Positions 44,258 to 53,947 of a DNA stretch of 64,000 bases are shown piece by piece. Location: contig CAIZWN010000056.1 in the NCBI GenBank assembly GCA_903936705.1, positions 1 through 64,000 of the forward strand, in the 5' to 3' direction. Every line of letters begins with the position of its first letter. The first letter of the stretch is position 1. The notes under the pieces are model-generated. The model had not been told where the DNA came from. It saw only the letters and a list, made by a program, of their open reading frames with translations, and made no database searches. The translations under genes and the position numbers were made by a program. The stretch comes from an uncultured Myxococcales bacterium (GTDB lineage: Bacteria; Myxococcota_A; UBA9042; DTJE01).

Positions 44258-44455
44258 CGTTCCGAATGTTGCATCTCCATGCCTGCCTGTAAACAGGAGA
44301 ACCTTGGCGGCACGTCTGTCGGCACCGGAAACTTCAGCCATGACATGCATCTCGGAAATCGTCCTCTTCCAGCAGACCTGCATCCATGCCAGGATTACGA
44401 CCTTGCTTGGTTCGGTTTTCGGCGGATTGTCCATTCGACTCTAGGGAGGTGCCTG

Positions 44456-46543
44456 TTGTCAGCCCATCGATTTGCACGTGTGCGATGGTCCTCGTTGATT
44501 TTCATCGGGTTGATGTCGGTCCCGGCACTTGGGGCCGCCGTGCCGACGCCCCCGACTGGAGGTGCCCAGGTGAAGCGATATATCGACGATGCCCGCATCG
44601 GGTCTACCGTTCAGGAGCTCGTTGACGAGCATGGGGGCGAGTCTGCGGTTCGGGCCAGACAGGGCGTAACGCAGGTAGCCGCATTCTGGCGCGAGACCGA
44701 TGGGTCGGCTGACGAGTTCGCGGCCTTTTGCAAGGCGCAGTTCCTGTCGGACCCCACGAAGATCGAGGCTTTGCTGAAGCGTTTCGAGGTCAATCTGGAG
44801 TCCATGTCGGGCAATGCCGTCGCCCTGGTCAGGACGCTGCGCGAGGCGGTCGACCTGGATCGCGTGGAGGCGCTGCCGGCCGACCTGCTGTTCGCGACGC
44901 TGAATCCGTTTGATCACCTGTCGGACGATGTCTATCAGACCCGGGTGGCCTTTGTCGCCCTGCTGAACTTTCCGGTTGCCAGGGACGAGGCGGCTGGCCA
45001 GCGCACGCGGCGCGAGTGGGCGGCGATCCGCCTGACAGGCGCATTCGCGATGCGGATTCCCGGCGAGGTGCGTCAGCAGGTCACGTCGGCATATGCCCGC
45101 GCCGAGGACTACATTACGAACTACAACCTGCACATGGGCGACCTGGTAGCTCCGGATGGCAGACGTCCTTTCCCGCCGGGTCTTGTCTTGCTCAGCCATT
45201 GGGGACTGCGTGATCACATCAAGGCGATGTACAGCGATGCTGTGAAGAATCTTCCGGACCAGCGCCTGATCTACCAGGTGATGCAGAGGATCGTGCGCCA
45301 GGAGATTCCAGCCGTAGTCATCGACAACCCCGGCGTGGACTGGGAACCGGTGCAGAACCTGGTTAGTCCACGCGATGCCGGCGGTCCGGTTCCCATGCAG
45401 AATCGCGAGAACGACGTGCGCTTTGCTCGCCTGCTGGACGTCTTCAAGGCCGAGCGGCGCCAGGACGCTTTCTCGCCGCTGTTCCCGAGCCATATAGACC
45501 GAAAGTTTCGTTTCGAACGCGAGATCCCAGAGGCCGCCGTCGAGGGGCTTCTGAAGGACGTACTGACCAGCCCGATTGCCAAGGATGTGGGGCGCCTGAT
45601 TACTTCACGGCTTGGCCGGACCCTGGAGCCCTTCGACATCTGGTACGACGGTTTCAAGGCGCGCAGTTCGTTCAAGGTCGATGACCTTGATCGCAAGGTC
45701 ATGTCGCGCTATCCCACTCTGGACGCATTCCAGGCCGACATTCCCGGGATCCTTGGTCGGCTGGGCTTTGCTGCCGATACCGCCAGATTTCTTGCTGATC
45801 ACATAGTCGTGGACCCGGCCCGCGGGTCCGGTCATGCGATGGGGGCCGGGATGCGGACCGATTCGGCGCATCTGCGGACCCGCGTTCCAAAGGGGGGCAT
45901 GAACTACAAGGGCTACAACATTGCCCTGCACGAACTGGGGCATTGCGTGGAACAGGTACTCACCTTGAACCGCGTCGATTCCACTCTTATGGCCGGTGTT
46001 CCGAACACGGCCTTCACCGAGGCGTTCGCATTCATATTCCAGGAGAGGGACCTGGAGGTCCTTGGGCTGGGTACCAGGGATGCGACCACGAAGGCCCTGG
46101 CTGCCGTGGATGCCTTCTGGATGTCGTTCGAGATCTCCGGGGTCGGGCTGCTGGATATGGAGACCTGGCGGTGGATGTACGCGCATCCCGATGCCACTCC
46201 GGCGCAACTTCGCGAGGCCGTGGTGGCCAAGGCCATCGAGATATGGAACGCCTACTACGCGCCAGCGCTGGGCGTGAAGGATTCCCCGGTGCTGGCCATA
46301 TACAGCCACATGATTTCCAGCGGGCTTTACCTGCCAGACTATCCGATTGGGCACCTGATCCAGTTCCAGATCGAAAAACAGATCGAGGGGCGCAACCTTG
46401 CAACCGAAATGGAACGGATGTGCGTCCAGGGGCGTCTGACGCCTGATCGCTGGATGCAGGGATCGGTCGGTGGGCCGCTTTCAGCCAAGCCGCTGATCGA
46501 CGCCGCGCGTGCCGGTGTGAAGATTCTGGTGAATGGGCGCTGA
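44456..46543 (+). CDS. Secreted gluzincin metallopeptidase (M3-like)
   Basis: A 695-aa protein. TTG 44456 sits five bases after GGAGGT and opens a signal peptide (SSLIFIGLMSVPALGAA), so I prefer it to later Met codons. The body is mostly alpha-helical. The zinc site is HELGH (492-496) in NIALHELGHCVEQ with E522 in NTAFTEAFAFIFQ, giving HExxH-25-E as in gluzincins such as M2/M3 peptidases. A GSGHAMGAGMRTDSAHLRT segment lies before it, similar in place to substrate-binding loops of M3. Probable periplasmic or secreted oligopeptidase/carboxydipeptidase. Exact family needs a profile search. Confidence 0.8.
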   Translation: MSAHRFARVRWSSLIFIGLMSVPALGAAVPTPPTGGAQVKRYIDDARIGSTVQELVDEHGGESAVRARQGVTQVAAFWRETDGSADEFAAFCKAQFLSDPTKIEALLKRFEVNLESMSGNAVALVRTLREAVDLDRVEALPADLLFATLNPFDHLSDDVYQTRVAFVALLNFPVARDEAAGQRTRREWAAIRLTGAFAMRIPGEVRQQVTSAYARAEDYITNYNLHMGDLVAPDGRRPFPPGLVLLSHWGLRDHIKAMYSDAVKNLPDQRLIYQVMQRIVRQEIPAVVIDNPGVDWEPVQNLVSPRDAGGPVPMQNRENDVRFARLLDVFKAERRQDAFSPLFPSHIDRKFRFEREIPEAAVEGLLKDVLTSPIAKDVGRLITSRLGRTLEPFDIWYDGFKARSSFKVDDLDRKVMSRYPTLDAFQADIPGILGRLGFAADTARFLADHIVVDPARGSGHAMGAGMRTDSAHLRTRVPKGGMNYKGYNIALHELGHCVEQVLTLNRVDSTLMAGVPNTAFTEAFAFIFQERDLEVLGLGTRDATTKALAAVDAFWMSFEISGVGLLDMETWRWMYAHPDATPAQLREAVVAKAIEIWNAYYAPALGVKDSPVLAIYSHMISSGLYLPDYPIGHLIQFQIEKQIEGRNLATEMERMCVQGRLTPDRWMQGSVGGPLSAKPLIDAARAGVKILVNGR

Positions 46544-46578
46544 CTGTAACCGTTCATGACGTTTTGCAGGAGGAACCG

Positions 46579-47112
46579 ATGCAAACGATCACCTGGGACG
46601 AGGCCATCATGCTGCTGTCGCCGCATTCCTACACGCTGCTGTCCACACTCGCTCCGGATGGCAGAGCAAACCTGATGGGCGTTGGATGGTGGACGATCGT
46701 GTCCTGGGCTCCACCTCAGTTGGCTATTTCAATTGGTCGTGCGCAGTTCTCGCGCGAGTGTCTGGACGCCATCCCTGAATTCGCATTGTGCTTTCCCGCG
46801 CTTTCGCAGGCCCGGGGAGCCTGGCTTTGCGGAACCGTGTCGGGGCGCGACGGCGACAAGTTTGCCATGGCCGGATTCACTCCTCGTCCATCAGAAAGGA
46901 TTCGGCCCCCGCTGGTTGATGGCGCCACGGTTTCCTTCGAGTGCAAGGTCACCAATCGACTGGTGACGGGCGACCATGTCCTGTACATCGCGGACGTGCT
47001 GGAGGTTCACGGATCTCCAGAATCCCCGATGCATCTGTACTCGATCCACTACAACAAGCTTGTGGCGATCGACAAGGACCTGCACCACGTTGATTCCCCT
47101 GAAGACGAGTGA
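46579..47112 (+). CDS. Flavin reductase-like FMN-binding protein
   Basis: A 177-aa protein, ATG 46579 behind CAGGAGGAACCG. The flavin-binding split-barrel pattern is seen in YTLLSTLAPDGRANLMGVGW, QLAISIGRAQFSREC, GRDGDKFAMAGFTP and the closing DHVLYIADVLEVHG. Such proteins bind FMN and either reduce free flavin with NAD(P)H or act as small redox carriers; no partner oxygenase is adjacent. It follows the metallopeptidase gene by 35 bp and converges with the acidic lipoprotein gene (5-bp gap). Confidence 0.85.
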   Translation: MQTITWDEAIMLLSPHSYTLLSTLAPDGRANLMGVGWWTIVSWAPPQLAISIGRAQFSRECLDAIPEFALCFPALSQARGAWLCGTVSGRDGDKFAMAGFTPRPSERIRPPLVDGATVSFECKVTNRLVTGDHVLYIADVLEVHGSPESPMHLYSIHYNKLVAIDKDLHHVDSPEDE

Positions 47113-47117
47113 CGTCT

Positions 47118-48680
47118 TCAGCGAGAAGTGCGCACCAGTTGCAGCCGCAGCCGCGCGATCCCGGTTCCAACGGGGGCGACCGACGGGTTGCGATAGCGCT
47201 CCAGCACCAGGAATGCTGCCCGCTTCCCGCCGGGAGAGACAGCCAGCATCGGTTGGTAGCCCAGTGTGCGCAAGGGGTCCTTCTTCGGTTCGAAACGCTG
47301 GTTGAATACAGTGTGAAAATCAAAGCCTGATGCCGTGCGGCGCGCGTAACGAGCCTGGCCTGGCTCCAGGAACTGGGTTCCATTGGGGTCGTGCCAGGCT
47401 GCGATGTCCGCGAAGGCAATGTGCGTGCCGCCATTTGAATCGATCCTGACGTCAGGCCCGAAGCCCGTGAACGAGTCTCCATCCTGCCCCTGGTAGCCGT
47501 CGCCCTTTGTGACGAGTGTCTCTTGTTTCCATGTGTCGGCAGAAACCCGTGTCGCCAGTTCCAGGCGGGTCCAGGCAAACTGAGGGGTCCCAAGCGGCGC
47601 GTCTTCCAGCGCTTGCATTCGCGTGAACGCGATGACAGGGATCTCATAGCCGGCCATGGCAATCGAGGACGGCTCCATCACGATGTCGGGGCTTCCAGGA
47701 GTTGCTGCCGTATCGTATGCCCAGGCGCCATTGATAAACGCACCATGCACCAGGTTCGACCCAACCCGGCATGCGGCGTGCACCACTCCGTCGGTCGCGA
47801 AAGCGTAGCGGCATGTTTCAATTTCCTGCGGATAGGTCCATCGCTCGACAACCCAGCCCCCGTCCTTGAGCCAGGCGTGAACAGGCGTGGACGAGCCATC
47901 CTGAAAACCTGCCTCCATCAGCAGGTGAAACTGTTCCTTGCGGTCAAGATCCCCCGCGATGTGCCGGATCGAATCAGGCACCTTGCCCAGGGCTGTTTCC
48001 AGACCCATCTGGGTCTCGACGGCCTGGTATGTCCCGTCAGGCTGGGGGGACCATAGATCATAGCCGGGGCGCGTGTCCGAGGCCCTCCAGAACCGAGGCT
48101 TGCAGCCGTCGGCCTTCGAGGAAAAGATCGGCGTGCCGGCCAGAGGCAATGGAGCTGCCTGTCTGGTCGATGTTGCAAGAAAACCCCTTGGGGGGGCAGA
48201 GTCGCCTGTCGCGTCAAAAACTTGCGCAATGATCGCCGTATCGAATGTGCCGTCGGCCGATTTGACCACGTCCCTGAACATGACGCCTATCGTGTCGCAC
48301 TCGGAGATTCTGACCCATGGGTTGCGTGACGAGGAATCCAGCGGGAACTGCTGGTCGGCGCCCCAATCCAGGTTTGTTATCTCCTTCTCCAACAGCAGGA
48401 TGGGAGACTCGATCCGAAGCCCCGCGTCGTTCGTGTTCGGGGGGGCGTCAGTGGCTGCGTCGGCTTCTGGCGAATCACCGTCGGTTTCGCCATCAAGGCC
48501 GAGGCCTTCGCCTGCGGTTTCGGAGGCATCGTTCGTGCCCTCGTCAGGAAACTCGTCTCCTGAGGCAAGATCATCCGTCATTACAACGTCCAGAGATGGC
48601 TTGCCGGAACCGCAGGCTGCATAAGCGCACGGCAGCAGCAATCCAGCCAGAACTGCCAAAGCGCATGATGTCGTTCGCAT
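47118..48680 (-). CDS. Secreted lipoprotein with acidic tether, function unknown
   Basis: A 520-aa exported protein, ATG 48680 with CGGAGG upstream. A signal ends near AYAAC (C23) followed by a tether rich in Asp, Glu, Gly and Ala to about residue 85. The remainder is beta-rich with recurring short segments (GYDLWSPQPDGTYQAVE, KDGGWVVERWTYPQE, DSNGGTHIAFADIAAW) that resemble propeller blades of the BNR/sialidase type, but Asp-box motifs are not clean. No catalytic residues found. Likely surface or periplasmic. Divergent from the orphan metzincin gene, convergent with the flavin-reductase-like gene. Confidence 0.72.
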   Translation of the reverse strand: MRTTSCALAVLAGLLLPCAYAACGSGKPSLDVVMTDDLASGDEFPDEGTNDASETAGEGLGLDGETDGDSPEADAATDAPPNTNDAGLRIESPILLLEKEITNLDWGADQQFPLDSSSRNPWVRISECDTIGVMFRDVVKSADGTFDTAIIAQVFDATGDSAPPRGFLATSTRQAAPLPLAGTPIFSSKADGCKPRFWRASDTRPGYDLWSPQPDGTYQAVETQMGLETALGKVPDSIRHIAGDLDRKEQFHLLMEAGFQDGSSTPVHAWLKDGGWVVERWTYPQEIETCRYAFATDGVVHAACRVGSNLVHGAFINGAWAYDTAATPGSPDIVMEPSSIAMAGYEIPVIAFTRMQALEDAPLGTPQFAWTRLELATRVSADTWKQETLVTKGDGYQGQDGDSFTGFGPDVRIDSNGGTHIAFADIAAWHDPNGTQFLEPGQARYARRTASGFDFHTVFNQRFEPKKDPLRTLGYQPMLAVSPGGKRAAFLVLERYRNPSVAPVGTGIARLRLQLVRTSR

Positions 48681-48872
48681 CCTGGAACCTCCGTCATCCG
48701 GGCAACATTACCAGCGTGTCCGGTTCCGGTGCAAGCCGGCCGGACACAGTCCAAGTAGAATGAGGCAGGTCCAATTCCGTTATCGTATTTCAACAACATA
48801 TTTACCCCCCCTGGAATTTGCGATAGTGCGCTAGACTCCCCGGCTGTGAAGTGCAGGTGCCACGGAGCTACG

Positions 48873-50393
48873 ATGCAGGCCGACAAGGAAGCGCCTCGGA
48901 CGATACCGGCTAGCTCAGGAAAGCAATCTGGAACTACGAGCGGATCCGAGGGTCGCTGCGCAGGTCAAGGTGGCACCCGGGAACGCATGAGGAACGAGGT
49001 GCGAAACCTAGGTTACCAGGATGGGGCGCGCGCGTTGAGTCCCAGATCCGGAGGGGGCGGTGGCACCGGGGGGCCGTCGAGCGGTTCTGGCGGTCAGCAT
49101 CGTGGCGCTGCAGGGCGCAAGGCCGGAGAATCGGTTGGTGCCAGCGGCGCTGCGCCCGGTGCATCTGCCGGCGCCAACGGGGACACTGACCGTGCCGTTT
49201 CAGCCAGAAACGTACTGGCCTGCGACGAGTTCATGCGATCGGGAATCAAGGGACCGGAGGACGTTCGCGCACCCACTGGCGTCGGTGGCTTCGAGGTAAC
49301 CTACGATCCGGCTGACATGATCGAGTTGGTCAGGATTGGAGCAGCCGTGCAATTCCGGAACGCGATCGAGATCGTCGATGGTCGTGCTGTGGCGCAAGAG
49401 ACAGGTCTGAGCGATCTGGTCATGGACCTGAACAACAAATTCCGCAAGGACCCCACTCAACTGGTCCACGCCGTTTCGGGTTGGCAGTGGACCGAGGGCG
49501 AAAAGACGGTATGGCTGGCCCGTCTGGAGTCCTCGGTCGAGGAACGGTGGTCCAAACAGTTCAGGTTCTATGCCACAGACGAGGGCCTATGCGGCGTGCA
49601 GGCACTCACCTGCGTCGATGTGGACGTCAAGACCGGTGCCCAGGGGCCGCGTGATCACCTGGTTATCGAGGTGTTGAAGACTCCGCCGGATCAGGCGCTG
49701 GACCTGGGGCGACTGGTGTACGGTCCGGGCGGGCCTCGCGACAACCGCATGATTCTTGAATCGGACGATGTCAACGGGCGAAAAGACGCGTTCGGCATGG
49801 AGTCCTTCACATTCGAGGAGGCCGGTTCCGACATGGAGCAAAAGTCCCACGTTCGCTTGAAGGCGTGGTCGGTTCGCTTCAAGGCAGGTACTGCAACTCC
49901 ACCAAAGATCAAGGCCAACGTCCAAGGTCAGGGCCCCAGAATTATGGACAACGCCAGGGAGCGTTACGATTTGTTGTGTGGAGTCTTGGGGGCCTTTGGC
50001 TTCGATGAAGCGAGGCTGTCGTTCAACTTTGCCGGTTTGGGGGCCGAGGCCGTCCTGCAGGTCGGAGACGGAAGACCCATGGTCGTGGCGGACCATGAGT
50101 TCGGCCACGTCTTTGGGTTGAAGGACGAATATGCCGTTGATCGAGGCTCGGAAATGAGGGGGGATGAAAAGCCTGCCGGCAAGCCCAGCGGACACGATGA
50201 ACTGTCACGAAGCCAGGGTCTGCCCGGGTCGGTGCTTGAAAACGGCGACAGCTTGATGTCCCTGGGGCAAGCGTTGCGACCGGCATACGGCGCCCCGTTC
50301 TTGTGGGCCTTGAAGAAGGTTACGCGGACAAACGCATGGTCGGACTTGAAGCCAGCCGGGAGTTCCACTGCGGCGCCCGATTGGGGGCCATGA
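48873..50393 (+). CDS. Orphan metzincin-like protein with disordered N-terminus (eCIS-cargo-like)
   Basis: A 506-aa protein without signal peptide; ATG 48873 has CGGAG five bases upstream. Residues 1-120 are low-complexity Gly/Ser/Ala with an embedded motif LGYQDGARALSP (46-57) that resembles a short motif I associate with proteins linked to extracellular contractile injection systems. Residues about 120-380 form an unrecognised mixed domain. The zinc site is HEFGHVFGLKDEY with H408, E409, H412 and D418 (HExxHxxGxxD), and M462 in SLMSLG forms the Met-turn. AYGAPFLWALK near the end is typical of these proteases. No injection-system gene is in the window, so it would be an orphan. It could equally be a self-contained cytosolic protease. 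Confidence 0.75.
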   Translation: MQADKEAPRTIPASSGKQSGTTSGSEGRCAGQGGTRERMRNEVRNLGYQDGARALSPRSGGGGGTGGPSSGSGGQHRGAAGRKAGESVGASGAAPGASAGANGDTDRAVSARNVLACDEFMRSGIKGPEDVRAPTGVGGFEVTYDPADMIELVRIGAAVQFRNAIEIVDGRAVAQETGLSDLVMDLNNKFRKDPTQLVHAVSGWQWTEGEKTVWLARLESSVEERWSKQFRFYATDEGLCGVQALTCVDVDVKTGAQGPRDHLVIEVLKTPPDQALDLGRLVYGPGGPRDNRMILESDDVNGRKDAFGMESFTFEEAGSDMEQKSHVRLKAWSVRFKAGTATPPKIKANVQGQGPRIMDNARERYDLLCGVLGAFGFDEARLSFNFAGLGAEAVLQVGDGRPMVVADHEFGHVFGLKDEYAVDRGSEMRGDEKPAGKPSGHDELSRSQGLPGSVLENGDSLMSLGQALRPAYGAPFLWALKKVTRTNAWSDLKPAGSSTAAPDWGP

Positions 50394-50426
50394 AACGCGT
50401 GTCCGATTGGCCATGAATGCTGTCAT

Positions 50427-51350
50427 TCAGAACGCATCGCAGATCAGGCCCTTCGACCTGAACGCAAAAACCGCCTCCAGCAAACTGCTCCGCGTGGGAG
50501 GGATGACATCCAGCGGGACATCGCGGCCAAGGTCTGCGTATTTGGAGATTCCCATACCGTGAGCCGGTGCCACATTGACCTGGGAGACTCCGATGGACGC
50601 GATGATGTCGGCAAGGCCAGCCAGGTTAGCGGGGGTGTCGGTGCAGCCAGGCACCAGTGGCACGCGAACTATCACAGGCACGTTGGTCGCAACAAAGCCG
50701 AGATTCGCCAGGATGGTATCGTTGGGGACGCCGGTCCACTTTAGGTGTTCCTGGGTGTCGGCCAGTTTCAGATCGAAAAGGAACAGGTTCACCAATGGCG
50801 CAATCCTAAGCAAGACTTCAGATGGCGCGTATCCGCTGGTGCTGACGGCAGTGGAAATTCCCTCGTCACGGCAGCCCTCAAGGCAGGCTGCCAGGAAGTC
50901 CGGTTGTGCAAGCGGTTCCCCGCCGGAAAACGTGACGCCGCCGCCGGAATTCCGATAGAACGCTCGATCCTTGGCCACCCGGGCCACAACCTGATCCGCA
51001 GTCATCGTGGCCCCGCAAACGGACAGAGCATCCGAGGGACAAGCCTCGACACACGGACGGTCAGCACAGCGCACGCATGAATCACGATCGAAAACAGGTA
51101 GCCGATCCTGACCGGGCGTGACGGCCCCGGCGGGACATGCGGCGACACAGCGCAGGCAGCCGCGACATCGGACTCTTGCGTGGCGCAGTTCGGGGCCGGC
51201 ACCCTGGGATTCCGGGTTGCAGCACCATGCGCAGCGCAGCGGGCAGCCCTTCAGAAATACCAGGGTTCGAATGCCAGGGCCGTCGTGTACGGCATAGTGC
51301 TGAACGTCAAACACCACGCCAGTCGTTTTCGAGGGCGCCGTCGGAATCAC
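50427..51350 (-). CDS. Glycyl-radical enzyme activating protein (radical SAM)
   Basis: A 307-aa activase that uses S-adenosylmethionine and an Fe-S cluster to install the glycyl radical. KGCPLRCAWCCNPES carries the CxxxCxxC radical-SAM triad, preceded by HDGPGIRTLVFLKG, a hallmark of this family. An inserted pair of ferredoxin motifs follows: CRGCLRCVAACP and CVRCADRPCVEACP. GGGVTFSGGEPLAQP binds SAM. GTG 51350 overlaps the upstream stop by GTGA, so it is coupled to the glycyl-radical enzyme. The two extra clusters are typical of activases for dehydratase-type enzymes rather than pyruvate formate-lyase. Confidence 0.95.
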   Translation of the reverse strand: MIPTAPSKTTGVVFDVQHYAVHDGPGIRTLVFLKGCPLRCAWCCNPESQGAGPELRHARVRCRGCLRCVAACPAGAVTPGQDRLPVFDRDSCVRCADRPCVEACPSDALSVCGATMTADQVVARVAKDRAFYRNSGGGVTFSGGEPLAQPDFLAACLEGCRDEGISTAVSTSGYAPSEVLLRIAPLVNLFLFDLKLADTQEHLKWTGVPNDTILANLGFVATNVPVIVRVPLVPGCTDTPANLAGLADIIASIGVSQVNVAPAHGMGISKYADLGRDVPLDVIPPTRSSLLEAVFAFRSKGLICDAF

Positions 51351-53824
51351 AGGGAGTGCTCCGTGCGTTCGATTACCTGGTCCTGCAGCGCCCGGCTCAT
51401 TTCGACCCAGTAGGCCGAGAAGCCGGCCACGCGGACTACCAGGTCGCGATAGCGGTCCGGGTGCGCCTGGGCGTCCTTCAGCATGTGGCTGTCCACGACG
51501 TTGAACTGAACGTGGAACGACGGTCCCTCGAAATACGTCTTGATCAAGGCCAACAGGTTCTGCGCACCGCTTTCACCCGCAAGTGCCGTCGGGTGGAATT
51601 TCAGATTCAGCAGGCCGCCGCGAATCCTGGTGTGGTCAACCTTGATCGACGAGCGCAGCACAGCGGTCGGACCGTTCTGGTCCGTGCCCGGGAATGGTGA
51701 CGTGACTCCGTCGGCCAGCGGCTGTCCGGCCAGGCGACCGTCGGGGAACGCGCCACAAGCCTTTCCGAAGGGTACCGGCGTCGAGATCGCCAGCATCGAC
51801 GGGTCGTATGGCTCTCCCAGATAGTTGCGCTGATCTGCGGCCCAGTTCACGTAGTCGTCGAACAGGTCCAGGAACACGCGGTCAACGGTTTCGTCGTCGT
51901 TTCCCCACTTCGGGGCATTCACCAGTCTTTTGCGCAGGGCTTCGTGCCCCTCGAAGTTCGCAACCAGAGCCGACTGCAGTTCTGCAAACGTTGCCGCGCG
52001 GTCCTCGAACACGACCTTGCGAATCGCGGCCATGGAGTTCGCCACGTTCACCAGCCCCGAAGACAGCGTTGTGGGCGTTCGATTGTTCACTGCGCCGCCG
52101 TCGTCCATGCAGCGCCCGCGGCCCAGGCAGTCCCGGACGAATATCGAACAGAAGACCAGCGGCACGGTCTGCCGATGGGCCAGCATCACGTAATTCCAGT
52201 ATTGCTGCCAGTTGCGCACGGCCACGTGCATCTTGTCCTGGAACGAGCCGACCACATCGTCGTAGGTCGTCGGATGGCAGGGGGGGAACATGCGGACGCC
52301 CGTGACTGGGTCCACGCCGTCGTGCATTGCCAGTTCCAGCAGCTTACCCTGGTTCACGAACCCGGCCTGGACGACGCCGTAGGACATGCCCTCCAGGGTC
52401 GGTTCAGTGCAACCGCCCATGGCGGCATTCTCGCGGATGACCTCGATCGGCAAACCTGTGACCGCAGCCTCGTGGCGGACGTACGTTTCGAGGTTGAAGA
52501 AGGCCGGGTAGCCGACGCCGGTCTTGACGCACTCGACGGCGGTTCGCAGGAAACCATCGGACAAGGTCGGGTGCCACCAGATTGACAGGGTTGGCTGAGT
52601 CATCTGAAGGTTGATCTGTGCCTGCAGGAAAGCCTTGGACAGCAGGTTATCGGCAGGCTCACCCAGCGAGTTCAAGCCACCCAGAATCAGGTTTTGATAC
52701 AGGTTTCCGTGGCCAAGCCCCTGCCAGCTCATGCTGGCGATGTACTCGATCCTCGTCATCTTGACGAACAACTCTTCGGCCAGCTCGACGGCGTCTTCCC
52801 AGGTTGCCGAAGGGTCGTCCCGGAAGTACGGGAATAGCGTCTGGTCCAGGCGCCCCGGTGAGTAGCCCAGGTGCGCGCCCTCCAGGTGGCCAAGGAGATA
52901 CGTGAACCAGAACGACTGGACGGCTTCCCGGAAGTTTCGCGGCGGACGGGCCGGGACCTGATCGCAGGCGTCGGCCATGGCCAGCAGTTCGTCGCGCCGA
53001 ATCGGCGAGGCCTCGGCTGCTGCCAGTCGGCGGGCTTCTGCGGCATAGCGGGCGGCCAGAACCAGCGCACCGCGAAGGCTGCGCAACGACGCCCGCCAGA
53101 AATGCAGGTCCGGCCCCATGGGTCCGCCAGGACGGAATGTGGCGATGCGCTGCTCCAGCTCGGCGATCAACGCCAAATAGCCACGGCTCAACGCGGCGCG
53201 AAAGTCCAGAACGATGCGTCCCTCGGGACACGGGTCGTGCGGTGCCGTGAACAGCCCGATGGTCCAGCCGTCCTCGATGAATCCGGCCCCAGGGAAACTC
53301 GTCTTCCACAAACGGTCGCCGGCCTCCATTAGGCATTTGTCTTCCCAGTACTCGCAGATCCCTCGAAACTCGGCCAGTTCATCGCGGGAAATCAGGAACT
53401 TGCCAGAAAACACCTCGCTGTCGCCGCCTTCGGCTTCGCGCCGGGCATGCTGGACGCCACCGCCCTCGCCAAGGTCAACGTACTTCTGCTGGGCGTCCTG
53501 TTGCTGTCGCCGCATCTCGCGCAGGAAGGGTCCTGCTGCGTAGTTGGCGTATGGGATCGCGCCGCGGATGAATCGCGTCTTGTGCCCGGCGATACGCTCC
53601 CCAGGGTGGAATATGGGAGTCAGGCCTTCCAGTGCGTAGGCATGGTCCTCGGCGCGTCTCTCCAGGACTTCCATGCCATCTGTGCGACGGTGGGATTCGG
53701 TCAATCGCCGGATGTACTCGATGTCGACCATCAGAGGCGCTTCAAGATAAGCCTGTTTCAGTTGGCGTACCCGGTCGGAAGAAGGCTTTCCATGGACTTC
53801 ACGTGGGGCAAAGGAATCCGTCAC
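51347..53824 (-). CDS. Glycyl-radical enzyme, dehydratase/lyase class, substrate unassigned
   Basis: An 825-aa cytosolic anaerobic enzyme starting at GTG 53824 behind GGAG. The catalytic thiyl Cys is C472 in MGGCTEPTLEG, with E474 two residues on, as in glycerol/propanediol dehydratases and C-N/C-S lyases; pyruvate formate-lyase has CC instead. The radical site is G801 in RVAGFSAYW. The Cys loop reads GCTEP instead of the GCVEP I recall for CutC and diol dehydratases, so specificity may differ. No microcompartment shell gene is nearby. It overlaps its activase by 4 bp and is divergent from cydAB. The radical form is destroyed by oxygen, so activity implies anoxic conditions. Confidence 0.93.
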   Translation of the reverse strand: MTDSFAPREVHGKPSSDRVRQLKQAYLEAPLMVDIEYIRRLTESHRRTDGMEVLERRAEDHAYALEGLTPIFHPGERIAGHKTRFIRGAIPYANYAAGPFLREMRRQQQDAQQKYVDLGEGGGVQHARREAEGGDSEVFSGKFLISRDELAEFRGICEYWEDKCLMEAGDRLWKTSFPGAGFIEDGWTIGLFTAPHDPCPEGRIVLDFRAALSRGYLALIAELEQRIATFRPGGPMGPDLHFWRASLRSLRGALVLAARYAAEARRLAAAEASPIRRDELLAMADACDQVPARPPRNFREAVQSFWFTYLLGHLEGAHLGYSPGRLDQTLFPYFRDDPSATWEDAVELAEELFVKMTRIEYIASMSWQGLGHGNLYQNLILGGLNSLGEPADNLLSKAFLQAQINLQMTQPTLSIWWHPTLSDGFLRTAVECVKTGVGYPAFFNLETYVRHEAAVTGLPIEVIRENAAMGGCTEPTLEGMSYGVVQAGFVNQGKLLELAMHDGVDPVTGVRMFPPCHPTTYDDVVGSFQDKMHVAVRNWQQYWNYVMLAHRQTVPLVFCSIFVRDCLGRGRCMDDGGAVNNRTPTTLSSGLVNVANSMAAIRKVVFEDRAATFAELQSALVANFEGHEALRKRLVNAPKWGNDDETVDRVFLDLFDDYVNWAADQRNYLGEPYDPSMLAISTPVPFGKACGAFPDGRLAGQPLADGVTSPFPGTDQNGPTAVLRSSIKVDHTRIRGGLLNLKFHPTALAGESGAQNLLALIKTYFEGPSFHVQFNVVDSHMLKDAQAHPDRYRDLVVRVAGFSAYWVEMSRALQDQVIERTEHSL

Positions 53825-53914
53825 GGCGCGTCTCCGGGCGTCGAGTTACAGGAATGCTAGCCGGGGTTCGATTCCTTGTACAATGGCCATACGCCTAACA
53901 AATGGCCGGTGCGC

Positions 53915-53947
53915 TTGACGTAACACTGGATCCGTAATCGAATCCAG
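53915..53947 (+). promoter_or_regulatory. Putative promoter and overlapping dyad upstream of cydAB
   Basis: TTGACG (53915-53920), a 17-base spacer and TCGAAT (53938-53943) upstream of cydA. A perfect 6-bp inverted repeat, CTGGAT (53926-53931) with ATCCAG (53942-53947), overlaps the -10 and could be an operator. Further left in the same 172-bp divergent gap are a TTGTACAA palindrome (53876-53883) and two ATGGCC copies. None matches a classic FNR or ArcA site. Confidence 0.35.
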
